32,070 bases of DNA from positions 1 through 32,070 of the forward strand of contig JAOPYP010000587.1 of the NCBI GenBank assembly GCA_025964635.1. The letters are read 5' to 3'. The stretch is from Actinomycetes bacterium (GTDB taxonomy: Bacteria > Actinomycetota > Actinomycetes > Streptosporangiales > Streptosporangiaceae). Positions within the stretch are counted from its first letter, which is position 1. Every line of letters starts with the position of its first letter. This document shows, one piece after another, positions 1 through 8,748 of this stretch. The translations under genes and the position numbers were made by a program. The notes below the pieces were generated by a model, which searched no databases, was not told the origin of the DNA, and was given only the letters and a program-made list of their open reading frames with translations.

Positions 1-753
1 GATCAGCGTGTCGCCCTCCGGCCCGCCGGTGAGCGCGACCACGACCCGCTCCCGCGCCTCCCAGGTGTCGTGGATCCCGTGCTCCAGGCGGTACTTCTGC
101 AGGCCCTCGTCCACCTTGTCGGCCAGCCAGAGCAGGGCCAGCTCGCGCAGGGCGGTCAGGTTGCCGGTGCGGAAGTAGTTGGTCAGCGCGGCGTCGATCT
201 TCTCGGGCGGGTAGATGTTCCCGTGGGCCATCCGGCGGCGCAGCGCCTCGGGGGTCATATCGACCAGTTCGACCTGGTCGGCGGCGCGGACCATGGCGTC
301 AGGGACGGTCTCACGCTGCGGCACGCCAGTGATCTTCTGGACCACGTCGTTCAGGGACTCGAGGTGCTGGATGTTGACCGTCGAGATGACCTCGATCCCG
401 GCGGCCAGCAGTTCCTCCACGTCCTCCCAGCGCTTGGCGTGCCGCGAGCCCGGCACGTTCGTGTGCGCGAACTCGTCGACCAGGGCGATCTCCGGCTTGC
501 GGGCCAGCACCGCGTCCAGGTCCATCTCCTCGAACGACGTGCCGCGGTAGGAGACCCGGGCCCGGGGGATGATCTCCAGGCCGTCGAGCAGATCGGCGGT
601 GTGCGGGCGCCCGTGCGTCTCCACGAACGCCACGACCACGTCCGCGCCGCGCTCGATCCGCCGGTGCCCCTCGCCGAGCATGGCAAAGGTCTTCCCGGCG
701 CCCGCCGCCGCGCCCAGGTAGATCCGGAGCTGCCCACGCTCCTGCTCGGCCAT
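1..753 (-). CDS. kdpD: Sensor histidine kinase KdpD, N-terminal part (truncated by left window edge)
   Basis: Reverse-strand reading from CAT at 751-753 gives MAEQERGQLRIYLGAAAGAGKTFAMLGEGHRRIERGADVVVAFVETHGRPHT..., with a Walker A-like GAAAGAGKT and the KdpD/Usp N-terminal pattern (LVDEFAHTNVPGSRH..KRWEDVEELL). Open to the window edge, so absent from the ORF track. Confidence 0.93.
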   Translation of the reverse strand, partial: MAEQERGQLRIYLGAAAGAGKTFAMLGEGHRRIERGADVVVAFVETHGRPHTADLLDGLEIIPRARVSYRGTSFEEMDLDAVLARKPEIALVDEFAHTNVPGSRHAKRWEDVEELLAAGIEVISTVNIQHLESLNDVVQKITGVPQRETVPDAMVRAADQVELVDMTPEALRRRMAHGNIYPPEKIDAALTNYFRTGNLTALRELALLWLADKVDEGLQKYRLEHGIHDTWEARERVVVALTGGPEGDTLI

Positions 754-832
754 GGTCCCGTTCTTTCTCCTCAACGAACCCCACTCTCAGTGTGCCCACT
801 CACCCCACGAACTGGGACCGGGCCCACTGTGA

Positions 833-1564
833 TCAGGGCTGGAAGCGGTAGCCCATACCGGGCTCGGTCAGCAGGTGACGGGGCCGGGCCGGGTCGTCCT
901 CCAGCTTCCGCCGCAGCCCGGCCATGTGGAAGCGCAGGTAGTGGGTGCTGTCCTGGTAGGCCGGCCCCCACACCTCGGTCAGCAGCCGGCGGCCGCCGAC
1001 CAGCTGGCCCGGGTGGCGGATCAGGATCTCCAGCAGCCGCCACTCGGTCGGCGTGAGCCGGACCTGCTGGCCGTCCCGGGTCGCCAGGTGCGCGGCCAGG
1101 TCGACGGCGGAGCGGCCGATGGCCACCGGCCGCGCGGGCGGCGGCGGCCCGTCGCGGCGCAGCGCAGCGCGCAGCCGGGCCAGCAGTTCCTCCATGGAGA
1201 AGGGCTTGGTCACGTAGTCGTCGGCCCCGGCGTCCAGGGCGCCGATCTTGTCACCCGGCCCGGTCCGGCCGGACAGCACGATGACCGGCGCGGACGTGAC
1301 CAGCCGCAGTTCCCGGATCAGGTCGATGCCATCGATGTCGGGGAGGCCAAGGTCAAGGATCACCGCGTCCGGTGTTCGTTGCGTAGCTTTTTCCAGGGCC
1401 GGGCGGCCGGCCTGCATCGTGACGGCCTCGTAGCCGCGGGCCCGGAGGTTGATCCGCAGCGCCCGCAGCAGGGCCGGCTCGTCCTCGACCACGAGGATGG
1501 TCTGCCGGGCAGCGGGCACGGCAGCGCCCGGGTCCTGATCCGGTGCTGCCGCGCCCGCCGCCAT
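833..1564 (-). CDS. kdpE: OmpR-family response regulator KdpE
   Basis: 243 aa; receiver domain (VVEDEP, VILDLGLPDIDG, DYVTKPF) plus winged-helix C-terminus (LTPTEWRLLEILIRHPGQLV...YLRFHMAGLRRKLE); lies inside the kdp operon. Confidence 0.95.
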   Translation of the reverse strand: MAAGAAAPDQDPGAAVPAARQTILVVEDEPALLRALRINLRARGYEAVTMQAGRPALEKATQRTPDAVILDLGLPDIDGIDLIRELRLVTSAPVIVLSGRTGPGDKIGALDAGADDYVTKPFSMEELLARLRAALRRDGPPPPARPVAIGRSAVDLAAHLATRDGQQVRLTPTEWRLLEILIRHPGQLVGGRRLLTEVWGPAYQDSTHYLRFHMAGLRRKLEDDPARPRHLLTEPGMGYRFQP

Positions 1565-1591
1565 GTGCCGCCTCCCCTTCTGCTGCCGTGC

Positions 1592-2236
1592 CTAGTGCCC
1601 GGACGCCAGCGGGAACTGCTGGTCCAGCGCGATATTCAGGGTGAGCACGTCGACCCGGGGCTCGCCGAGGAAGCCCAGGGTCCGGCCCTGGACGAACCGG
1701 CTGACCAGGGCCCGGACCGCGGACGGGCTGGCGTGCCGTGCCGCGGCCACCCGGTTCACCTGCAGGTAGGCGTTCTGGGGGGAGACGTCCGGGTCCAGGC
1801 CCGACCCGGACGCGGTCACCGCGTCCGGCGGGATGCTGGAGATCTTCACGTGATTGAGCGCGGCGTACTGCTTCTGCCGCTGCTTGATCAGCTGCACCAG
1901 CGTCGGGTTGTTCGGGCCCAGGTTGGACGCGGCGGAGAAGCCGGGGTCACAGCCGTAGTCGGTCTTGTCGGTGGCATTGACCGCGGCGGAGGGCCGGGGC
2001 TGGAAGTACTGCGCCAGCGGGTTGCCCTTGGCGTTCACGAACTCCTGGCACAGCAGGCTGGACCCGACCACTTTGCCCTGGTAGCTGACCTGGGAGCCGT
2101 TGGCCTGCTGGTGGAAGGCCGCCTGGGCCACCCCGAACATGACCGCCGGGTAGATGATCCCGCACAGCACGGTGAAGACCAGCAGGCCGCGCAGCGCAGC
2201 GAGGTGCTGCCGGACGAGGCTTGGAAGACGATTCAT
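1592..2236 (-). CDS. kdpC: K+-transporting ATPase subunit KdpC
   Basis: 214 aa; N-terminal TM segment, GSxLxxQxF-like motif and SGSGLDPDVSPQNAYLQVNRVAAAR signature of KdpC. Confidence 0.96.
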   Translation of the reverse strand: MNRLPSLVRQHLAALRGLLVFTVLCGIIYPAVMFGVAQAAFHQQANGSQVSYQGKVVGSSLLCQEFVNAKGNPLAQYFQPRPSAAVNATDKTDYGCDPGFSAASNLGPNNPTLVQLIKQRQKQYAALNHVKISSIPPDAVTASGSGLDPDVSPQNAYLQVNRVAAARHASPSAVRALVSRFVQGRTLGFLGEPRVDVLTLNIALDQQFPLASGH

Positions 2237-2242
2237 GACTGG

Positions 2243-4381
2243 TCAGCCGCCAAATCCTGGAATGAATTGAATAATGAGATCGATGACCTTGATCCCGATG
2301 AACGGGATGATCAGCCCGCCCGCGCCGTAGATCCACAGATTCCTGCGGAGCATCGCCGACGCCGACGAGGGCCGGTACCGGACACCGCGCAGGGCCAGCG
2401 GGATCAGCGCGACGATGATCAGCCCGTTGAAGATGATCGCCGAGGTGATGGCCGAGTCCGGGCTGTGCAGGTGCAGGATGTTGAGCTTGGACAGGCCGGG
2501 GATCACGCTGGCGAACATGGCCGGGATGATCGCGAAGTACTTGGCCACGTCGTTGGTGATGGAGAAGGTGGTCAGCGCGCCCCGGGTGATCAGCAACTGC
2601 TTGCCGATCTCCACGATCTCGATGAGCTTGGTCGGGTTGGAGTCCAGGTCCACCATGTTCCCGGCCTCCTTGGCCGCGGAGGTCCCGGTGTTCATGGCCA
2701 CCCCGACGTCGGCCTGGGCGAGCGCGGGGGCGTCGTTCGTGCCGTCCCCCGTCATCGCGACCAGCTTGCCGCCTTCCTGCTCCTTCCTGATCAGCGCCAT
2801 CTTGTCTTCCGGCGTGGCCTCGGCGAGGAAGTCGTCCACGCCGGACTCGTCCGCGATGGCCTTGGCGGTCAGCGGGTTGTCCCCGGTGATCATGACCGTC
2901 CGGATGCCCATGGTGCGCATCTCGGCGAACCGCTCGGCGATGCCCTCCTTGACGATGTCCTTGAGGTGGATGACCCCGAGCGCGCGGGCTCCGGGTGCCC
3001 GGCCCACGCCGCCGTTGGCGCGCTCGGCTACGACCAGCGGGGTCCCGCCGGCCGAGGAGATGCCGTCCACGAGGTCGCCGAGTTCGGGCGGCGGCGTGCC
3101 GCCACCATCGCGGATCCACTGCGAGACCGAGGCGGCGGCGCCCTTGCGGACCTCGCGGCCGTCGGCCAGGTCCACGCCGCTCATCCGGGTCTGCGCGGTG
3201 AACTCCACGAACTCGGCGCCCTGCAGTTCGCCTTCCTGGCGTTCCCGCAGACCGTACTGGTCCTTGGCCAGCACCACGATGGAGCGGCCTTCCGGCGTGT
3301 AGTCAGCCATGCTGGACAGCTGGGCCGCGTCCGCCAGGTCGGCAGCGGTGACGCCGGCGACCGGGAGAAACTCGCTGGCCTGCCGGTTGCCGATGGTGAT
3401 CGTGCCGGTCTTGTCCAGCAGCAGCGTGTTCACGTCGCCCGCCGCCTCGACGGCCCGCCCGGACATGGCCAGCACGTTCCGCTGGACCAGCCGGTCCATG
3501 CCGGCGATGCCGATCGCGGACAGCAGCGCGCCGATCGTGGTCGGGATCAGCGCGACCAGCAGCGCCACCAGGACCACCAGGGTCTGCGGCGCCTTGGAGT
3601 AGAACGCCAGCGGCTGCAGCGTGATCACGGCGAGCATGAAGATGACGGTCAGCGAGGCGAGCAGGATGTTCAGCGCGAGCTCGTTCGGCGTCTTCTGCCG
3701 CTTCGCGCCCTCGACCAGGGCGATCATCCGGTCGATGAAGGTCTCACCGGGCTTGGAGGTGATCTTCACCACGATCCGGTCGGACAGGACCCGGGTGCCG
3801 CCGGTGACCGCGGACCGGTCACCGCCGGACTCCCGGATGACCGGGGCAGACTCGCCGGTGATGGCCGACTCGTCCACCGAGGCGACCCCCTCGACGACGT
3901 CGCCGTCACCCGGGATGATCTCCCCTGCCTCGACCACGGCGAAGTCGCCGAGGGTGAGCTGGGTACCGGGCACCTCTTCTTCGTGGACCTCGGTCTGGCC
4001 CGGCTGCCAGCCGGTCAGCCGCCGGGCTACGGTCTCCCGCTTCGTCCGGCGCAGCGTTTCGGCCTGCGCCTTGCCCCGGCCCTCGGCCACCGCCTCGGCC
4101 AGGTTGGCGAAGACCACGGTCAGCCACAGCCACACCACGATCGTCCAGTTGAAGACCGAGGGGTGGGCGATGGCCGTGCCGGTGGTCAGCACGGCGCCGA
4201 CCTCGACGACGAACATGACCGGGTTCCTCAGCTGAACCCGGGGGTCCAGCTTCTTGAACGCGTCCGGAGTCGACCTCCACAGCATCTTGGGGTCGAGCAG
4301 GCCGCCGCCGATCCGGCGTTCGGTGTCGGCCGTCGTCCGGCCCCGGCCCGCCGGAGCCTCGGGTGTCGTAGTTACAGCCAT
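2243..4381 (-). CDS. kdpB: K+-transporting P-type ATPase subunit KdpB
   Basis: 712 aa; DKTGTIT phosphorylation motif, [35 protein letters not shown] hinge; start overlaps the kdpA stop (TGATG). Confidence 0.98.
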   Translation of the reverse strand: MAVTTTPEAPAGRGRTTADTERRIGGGLLDPKMLWRSTPDAFKKLDPRVQLRNPVMFVVEVGAVLTTGTAIAHPSVFNWTIVVWLWLTVVFANLAEAVAEGRGKAQAETLRRTKRETVARRLTGWQPGQTEVHEEEVPGTQLTLGDFAVVEAGEIIPGDGDVVEGVASVDESAITGESAPVIRESGGDRSAVTGGTRVLSDRIVVKITSKPGETFIDRMIALVEGAKRQKTPNELALNILLASLTVIFMLAVITLQPLAFYSKAPQTLVVLVALLVALIPTTIGALLSAIGIAGMDRLVQRNVLAMSGRAVEAAGDVNTLLLDKTGTITIGNRQASEFLPVAGVTAADLADAAQLSSMADYTPEGRSIVVLAKDQYGLRERQEGELQGAEFVEFTAQTRMSGVDLADGREVRKGAAASVSQWIRDGGGTPPPELGDLVDGISSAGGTPLVVAERANGGVGRAPGARALGVIHLKDIVKEGIAERFAEMRTMGIRTVMITGDNPLTAKAIADESGVDDFLAEATPEDKMALIRKEQEGGKLVAMTGDGTNDAPALAQADVGVAMNTGTSAAKEAGNMVDLDSNPTKLIEIVEIGKQLLITRGALTTFSITNDVAKYFAIIPAMFASVIPGLSKLNILHLHSPDSAITSAIIFNGLIIVALIPLALRGVRYRPSSASAMLRRNLWIYGAGGLIIPFIGIKVIDLIIQFIPGFGG

Positions 4382-6042
4382 CAGTGCAGTCCTTCTGCGA
4401 AGGGGCCCAGCGCCAGGGCCGGGAAGTAGGTCAGGCCGACCAGGATGAGAATGACGGCCACGAGCATGCCGACGAACAGCGGTTTCCTGGTATCCAGCGT
4501 TCCCACGCTCGCGGGCACGGGGCTCTGCCTGGCTAGCGAGCCCGCCAAGCCGAGGGCGAAGATCTCGGGCGCGAACCGGCCGAGCAGGATCACGATGCCG
4601 CCGACCGTGTTGTACCAGGTGGTGTTGCCGGTCAGGCCGCCGAAAGCCGAGCCGTTGTTATTAGCCATCGAGGCGAACGCGTACACCACCTCGCTCAGGC
4701 CGTGTGGCCCCGGATTGAGGATCGATGCCTGCGGGTTTTTCAGCCCGATGGACAGCCCCGCCGCGGTCAGGATGACCACGGGGAGGGTGAGGAAGTACAA
4801 GGCGGCGTACTTCATCTCGGCCGGCCGGATCTTCTTGCCGATGTACTCCGGGGTCCGGCCGACCATCAGCCCGGCCACGAACACCGTCACGATGGCCAGC
4901 ACCAGGATGCCGTACATGCCGGCCCCGATGCCGCCGGGCGCGATCTCGCCCAGCGCGATGTCGAACAGCGCGATACCGCCCCCGAACGGGGTGAACGAAT
5001 CATGGAACGAGTTCACCGCCCCGGTGGACGTGGTCGTCGTCGACGCCGCGAACAACGAGGAGCCGGGGTTGCCGAACGCGACCTCCTTGCCCTCGAACGC
5101 GCCGTGCGCGAGGTGCGGGGCCATCCCGGCGCCCTGGGCCTCGAAGAAGCTGATGCCGCCGACGGCGGCCAGCCAGATGACGACCATGACCGCGACCAGG
5201 GCGTAGCCCTGCCGGTTGTCGCCGATCATCTTGCCGAACGCGCGGGGCGTGGCGAATGGGATGACCAGCAGGATGAAGATCGTGAGCCAGTTCGTGAACG
5301 GGTTCGGGTTCTCGAACGGGTGCGCGGAGTTGGCGTTGAAGAAGCCGCCCCCGTTGTTCCCCAGGTTCTTGATGGCTTCCTGCGAGGCCACCGGGCCGCC
5401 GACCATGGTCTGGTGCCCGCCGGAGAGCGTGGTCACCGAGTGGTAGGCGCTGAAGTTGTCGATCACGCCGCCGGACATGTAGATGATGGCGACGATGACG
5501 GACAGCGGGAGCAGCAGCCGGAACACGGCGCGGGTCAGGTCCACCCAGAAGTTGCCGAGCTTGTCGGTCCGGGACCGGGTGAACCCGCGGATCAGCGCGA
5601 TGGCGACCACGAGGCCGACCCCGGCAGACAGGAAGTTCTGCACCGCCAGGCCGCTCATCTGGGTCAGGTAGCCCATGGTGGACTCGCCGGAGTAGTTCTG
5701 CCAGTTCGTGTTGGTCACGAACGAGGCCGACGTGTTCCAGGCGAGAGCCGGCGGCACCGCGCTCATGTGCTCCGAGAACGGGAGGTAGTGCTGCAGCCGC
5801 TGGAGCCCGTACAGGAACACCACGCTGACCCCGGAGAAGGCCAGCATGCTGCGCAGGTAGGCGCTCCACTTCTGGTCGGTCTCGGGGTTGATGCCGATTA
5901 CCTTGTAGACGCCGCGCTCGACCCGCCAGTGCTTATCGGTCGTGAACATGCGGGCCATGTAGTTGCCAAGCGGGATATAACACGCGGCCAGCGCGGCCAC
6001 CAGCAAGGCGATCTGGAGCCAGCCCGCGAGGGCGCCGTTCAT
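4381..6042 (-). CDS. kdpA: K+-transporting ATPase subunit KdpA (canonical copy)
   Basis: 553 aa; [54 protein letters not shown] pore-loop motifs; start overlaps the kdpF stop. Confidence 0.98.
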   Translation of the reverse strand: MNGALAGWLQIALLVAALAACYIPLGNYMARMFTTDKHWRVERGVYKVIGINPETDQKWSAYLRSMLAFSGVSVVFLYGLQRLQHYLPFSEHMSAVPPALAWNTSASFVTNTNWQNYSGESTMGYLTQMSGLAVQNFLSAGVGLVVAIALIRGFTRSRTDKLGNFWVDLTRAVFRLLLPLSVIVAIIYMSGGVIDNFSAYHSVTTLSGGHQTMVGGPVASQEAIKNLGNNGGGFFNANSAHPFENPNPFTNWLTIFILLVIPFATPRAFGKMIGDNRQGYALVAVMVVIWLAAVGGISFFEAQGAGMAPHLAHGAFEGKEVAFGNPGSSLFAASTTTTSTGAVNSFHDSFTPFGGGIALFDIALGEIAPGGIGAGMYGILVLAIVTVFVAGLMVGRTPEYIGKKIRPAEMKYAALYFLTLPVVILTAAGLSIGLKNPQASILNPGPHGLSEVVYAFASMANNNGSAFGGLTGNTTWYNTVGGIVILLGRFAPEIFALGLAGSLARQSPVPASVGTLDTRKPLFVGMLVAVILILVGLTYFPALALGPFAEGLH

Positions 6043-6131
6043 CAGAACCTCTCAGGCAGCACGAGGGCTACGAACAGGTAGATAGTGACGATCACGCCGG
6101 CGATCAGGCCGATCAGGTTCTCAGCGCTCAA
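6042..6131 (-). CDS. kdpF: KdpF small membrane subunit (29 aa, TTG start)
   Basis: Manual reverse-strand translation: MSAENLIGLIAGVIVTIYLFVALVLPERF*. One TM helix, typical KdpF form, TGATG overlap with the kdpA start. Not in the supplied ORF track. Confidence 0.9.
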   Translation of the reverse strand: MSAENLIGLIAGVIVTIYLFVALVLPERF

Positions 6132-6210
6132 AACGCTCGACCCCCTTGATGAGGAGGAAGAGCGCGGCGAACACCACGATCGTCAGCCCGATATAGACGA
6201 GGTCAAGCAC
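6121..6210 (-). CDS. 29-aa single-TM micro-ORF leading the kdp operon (GTG start)
   Basis: Manual translation: MLDLVYIGLTIVVFAALFLLIKGVERFER*. GGAGGG Shine-Dalgarno-like sequence 4 nt upstream of GTG; overlaps the kdpF start by 11 nt. Confidence 0.72.
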   Translation of the reverse strand: MLDLVYIGLTIVVFAALFLLIKGVERFER

Positions 6211-6301
6211 GGGGCCCTCCTAGGCTTCCCAGAGGCAACGGTCAGGCCCTATGCAGGCGCTGACGGACTCAGTCAAGCCCCGGGAAACGGGGAAAAGTCC
6301 G

Positions 6302-6322
6302 GTCCAAGCGGGACCCATGCGG
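6302..6322 (+). promoter_or_regulatory. Candidate KdpE-type direct-repeat site M0
   Basis: GTCCAAGCGGGACCCATGCGG; gap-free alignment with M1-M3; half-sites GTCCAAGCG / ACCCATGCG at 11-bp period. Confidence 0.5.
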
Positions 6323-6333
6323 GGCCCTGGCGG

Positions 6334-6354
6334 TTCCTAACAGAACCCATGCGC
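6334..6354 (+). promoter_or_regulatory. Candidate KdpE-type direct-repeat site M1
   Basis: TTCCTAACAGAACCCATGCGC; starts 32 bp (about 3 helical turns) after the start of M0, same orientation. Confidence 0.55.
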
Positions 6355-6427
6355 TATCCCCCTCACCAGCGCCGCGATCATCGAGCGGGCTGACCGGCGG
6401 GCCCCGGGCGGGTCAGTGAGGGCCGGG

Positions 6428-6448
6428 CCGCATTGATTCCGACAGGAA
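6428..6448 (-). promoter_or_regulatory. Candidate KdpE-type direct-repeat site M2
   Basis: Minus strand reads TTCCTGTCGGAATCAATGCGG; same 21-bp architecture, pointing toward kdpF-kdpD. Confidence 0.55.
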
Positions 6449-6544
6449 TCGGCCGATGAACGTCTGAGTGCTGTTAGCGCGCGGGCCAATGCTCATCTGA
6501 CTGGTTCCTCTTAAAGGGACAGGCAAGAGGCTCGGGAGGCCGCG

Positions 6545-8194
6545 ATGGCGGGCTGGCTGCAGGTGGCAGCGGTGATCGCGCTCGTCGGCGCGTTGCATGT
6601 GCCGCTCGGCGACTACATGGCCCGGGTGTTCACCGCGCGGCGGCACTGGCGGGCGGAGATGGTGATCTACCGCCTGGGTGGCATGGACCCTGACACCGAC
6701 CAGCCCTGGCCCCACTACATCCGCTCGCTGCTCGCGACGTCGGTGGCGGGCATCGTCGGGCTGTACCTGCTGCTGCGGCTGCAAGGCCACCTGCCGTACT
6801 CGCTGGGCCACCCGGGCATGAGCCCGGCACTGGCGTTCGACACCGCGGTCAGCTTCACGACGAACACCAGCTGGCAGAACTACGCCGGGGAATCCACGCT
6901 CGGCTACCTCGCCCAGGCGGCGGGACTCGGCGTCGAGGCGTTCCTGAGCGCGGCCGTCGGGCTGGCTGCGGTGCTGGCGCTGATCCGGGGCATCGTCCGG
7001 CGCGAGACCGACCGGGTCGGCAACTTCTGGGTTGACCTGACCCGGGCGGTGACCCGGGTTCTGCTGCCGCTCGCCGCCGGGTTCGCCGTGCTGCTGGCCG
7101 GGCTCGGCGTGATCGAGAACCTGGGTAACTGGCAGGTGGTCACCACCCTCGCCGGAGGCCGGCAGGCCATCCCGGGCGGGCTGGTCGCATCCTGGGAACC
7201 GATCAAGCTGATCTCCGGCGACGGAGGCGGCTTCTTCAACGCCAACAGCGCCCACCCGTTCGAGAACCCGGGCCCGCTGACGAACGTCATCGAGATCACG
7301 CTGATGCTCCTGGTGCCGGTGGCCTGTATCCGCATGTTCGGCCGGCTGGTCGGTGACCGGCGTCAGGGCTGGGCGCTGCTGGCCGTGGCCGGCGTGCTGT
7401 TCACCGCCTGGATGGCGATCACAATCGCAGCAGAATCACAGGCCAGCGGGACGGCGCCCGCCGCCGCCCACGCCGCCATGGAAGGCAAGCAGACCGCATT
7501 CGGGGTACCGGGCAGTGCGGCGTTCGGGGTGGCGGCGACGTCCTCGGCCGACGGCGCGGCGAACGCGAGCTACGACAGCTTCACCGCGCTGGGCGGGGGC
7601 ATGCTGCTGTCGGCGATGCTGCTGGGGGAGGTCAGCCCCGGCGGGGTAGGCAGCGGGCTGTACGGCCTGCTGATGGTGGCGGTGATCGGCGTGTTCCTCG
7701 GCGGGCTGATGATCAGCCGTACCCCTGAGTACCTGCGAAAACGGATCCGTGCCCCCGAGATGAGGATGGTCGCCCTCTACTACCTGGCCACGCCCCTGGT
7801 CCTGCTGGCTGGCACCGCGGTGGCTATCGCGCTGCCCGCCGGGCGCGCAGCCATCCTCAACCCGGGTGCCCACGGCCTTTCCGAGGTGCTGTACGCCTTC
7901 ACCAGCTCGGCCAACAGCAATGGCAGCGCGTTCGGCGGTTTGTCCGGCAACACGACCTTCTACAACACGCTGCTGGCCGTGGTCATGCTGCTGGGACGGT
8001 ACGCGCCGATGGTGTTCGTGCTCGGGCTGGCCGGGTCCCTGGCGCGGCAGCGGCCCACCTCGGGCGGGGCGGGCACGCTCCGTACCAGCCAGCCGGCGTT
8101 CGTGGCGCTGTTGACCGGGGTCGCCGTGGTCCTGGTTTTCCTGACCTTCCTCCCGGCGCTGGCCCTGGGCCCGCTCGCCGAGGGCCTGCACTGA
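6545..8194 (+). CDS. Orphan KdpA paralogue, divergent from the kdp operon
   Basis: 549 aa, collinear with KdpA from MAGWLQ to LALGPLAEGLH, but pore-loop regions differ ([42 protein letters not shown]). GGGAGG Shine-Dalgarno-like sequence; no adjacent kdpB/kdpC on this strand. Confidence 0.95.
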   Translation: MAGWLQVAAVIALVGALHVPLGDYMARVFTARRHWRAEMVIYRLGGMDPDTDQPWPHYIRSLLATSVAGIVGLYLLLRLQGHLPYSLGHPGMSPALAFDTAVSFTTNTSWQNYAGESTLGYLAQAAGLGVEAFLSAAVGLAAVLALIRGIVRRETDRVGNFWVDLTRAVTRVLLPLAAGFAVLLAGLGVIENLGNWQVVTTLAGGRQAIPGGLVASWEPIKLISGDGGGFFNANSAHPFENPGPLTNVIEITLMLLVPVACIRMFGRLVGDRRQGWALLAVAGVLFTAWMAITIAAESQASGTAPAAAHAAMEGKQTAFGVPGSAAFGVAATSSADGAANASYDSFTALGGGMLLSAMLLGEVSPGGVGSGLYGLLMVAVIGVFLGGLMISRTPEYLRKRIRAPEMRMVALYYLATPLVLLAGTAVAIALPAGRAAILNPGAHGLSEVLYAFTSSANSNGSAFGGLSGNTTFYNTLLAVVMLLGRYAPMVFVLGLAGSLARQRPTSGGAGTLRTSQPAFVALLTGVAVVLVFLTFLPALALGPLAEGLH

Positions 8195-8269
8195 ACCCCG
8201 GCCGCGGTTCCACCGGCGGCTGCTGTTCCTGTTCGCCAGCACCGGATCGCCGCGTTGAGTGGCCGGCGG

Positions 8270-8290
8270 ATCCTCACGGAATCCATACGG
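8270..8290 (+). promoter_or_regulatory. Candidate KdpE-type direct-repeat site M3
   Basis: ATCCTCACGGAATCCATACGG; half-sites ATCCTCACG / ATCCATACG, 11-bp period; about 115 bp upstream of the DUF4118 remnant. Confidence 0.55.
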
Positions 8291-8404
8291 GGGCCGCCCC
8301 GCGGTTGCCTTGGCAACGCCGGCCCCGCTGCTTACGCTCGTAGCCAGGTGAGCCGGGAAGCCTGGTCGGCGCAGCATCCGCAGTCTGCCGGATCGGAGCG
8401 TGCC

Positions 8405-8748
8405 ATGACCCGCCATCTGTCCCGGGACCGCGCCGCGGTGCTAGCCGGGCTGCTGGGCCCGCTGGCCGTGGCGGCTATTCTGCTGCCCTGGCGAGCCAGC
8501 TGGTCGAACACGAACGTGGCCCTGCTCCTCGTCGTGGTTGTGGTGGCCGTGGCCGCCATCGGAAACCGGATCGCGGGGGCGCTGGCGGCGGTGTCGGCGG
8601 CGATCCACGGTTCAGCCGACATCACCACTGCGGTGCTGCTTCTGGCGGAGCGAAGCCATCCTTGCAGGCCCGGCTGGTCGCCGTCACCCTGGCTGATCAG
8701 GCTGGGCGCGCGTTCGACTCCACGTCAGCTCAGGTTGCGGACGCCTAG
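8405..8748 (+). pseudogene. Eroded DUF4118 (KdpD-like membrane sensor domain) gene remnant
   Basis: N-terminal piece MTRHLSRDRAAVLAGLLGPLAVAAILLPWRASWSNTNVALLLVVVVVAVAAIGNRIAGALAAVSAA...SADITTAVLLL, then, in another frame from 8662, LQARLVAVTLADQAGRAFDSTSAQVADA*. These match, from memory, the N- and C-terminal ends of actinobacterial DUF4118 proteins with the middle missing. Confidence 0.65.

Noticed and set aside
70-1056. 328-aa plus-strand ORF
   Set aside because: Antisense to kdpD and kdpE; no recognisable domain.
875-4429. 1184-aa plus-strand ORF
   Set aside because: Antisense to kdpE/kdpC/kdpB, which have clear family motifs; low-complexity R/G/D/H/Q-rich translation typical of an antisense frame in GC-rich DNA.
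4702-6081. 459-aa plus-strand ORF
   Set aside because: Antisense to canonical kdpA; composition artefact.
6302-6354. Interpreting M0/M1 as purely inverted repeats
   Set aside because: GGTTC...GAACC symmetry is present in M1 but degrades in M3; the 11-bp direct-repeat reading aligns all four copies without gaps.
8334-8402. Assignment of the leader to a cobalamin or c-di-AMP riboswitch
   Set aside because: GGGAAGCC is superficially B12-like, but the rest of either consensus is not found; kept only as an unnamed candidate structure.
6413-8416. Minus-strand ORFs over the orphan kdpA (280 and 326 aa)
   Set aside because: Antisense to a convincing KdpA-family gene; no domain pattern.
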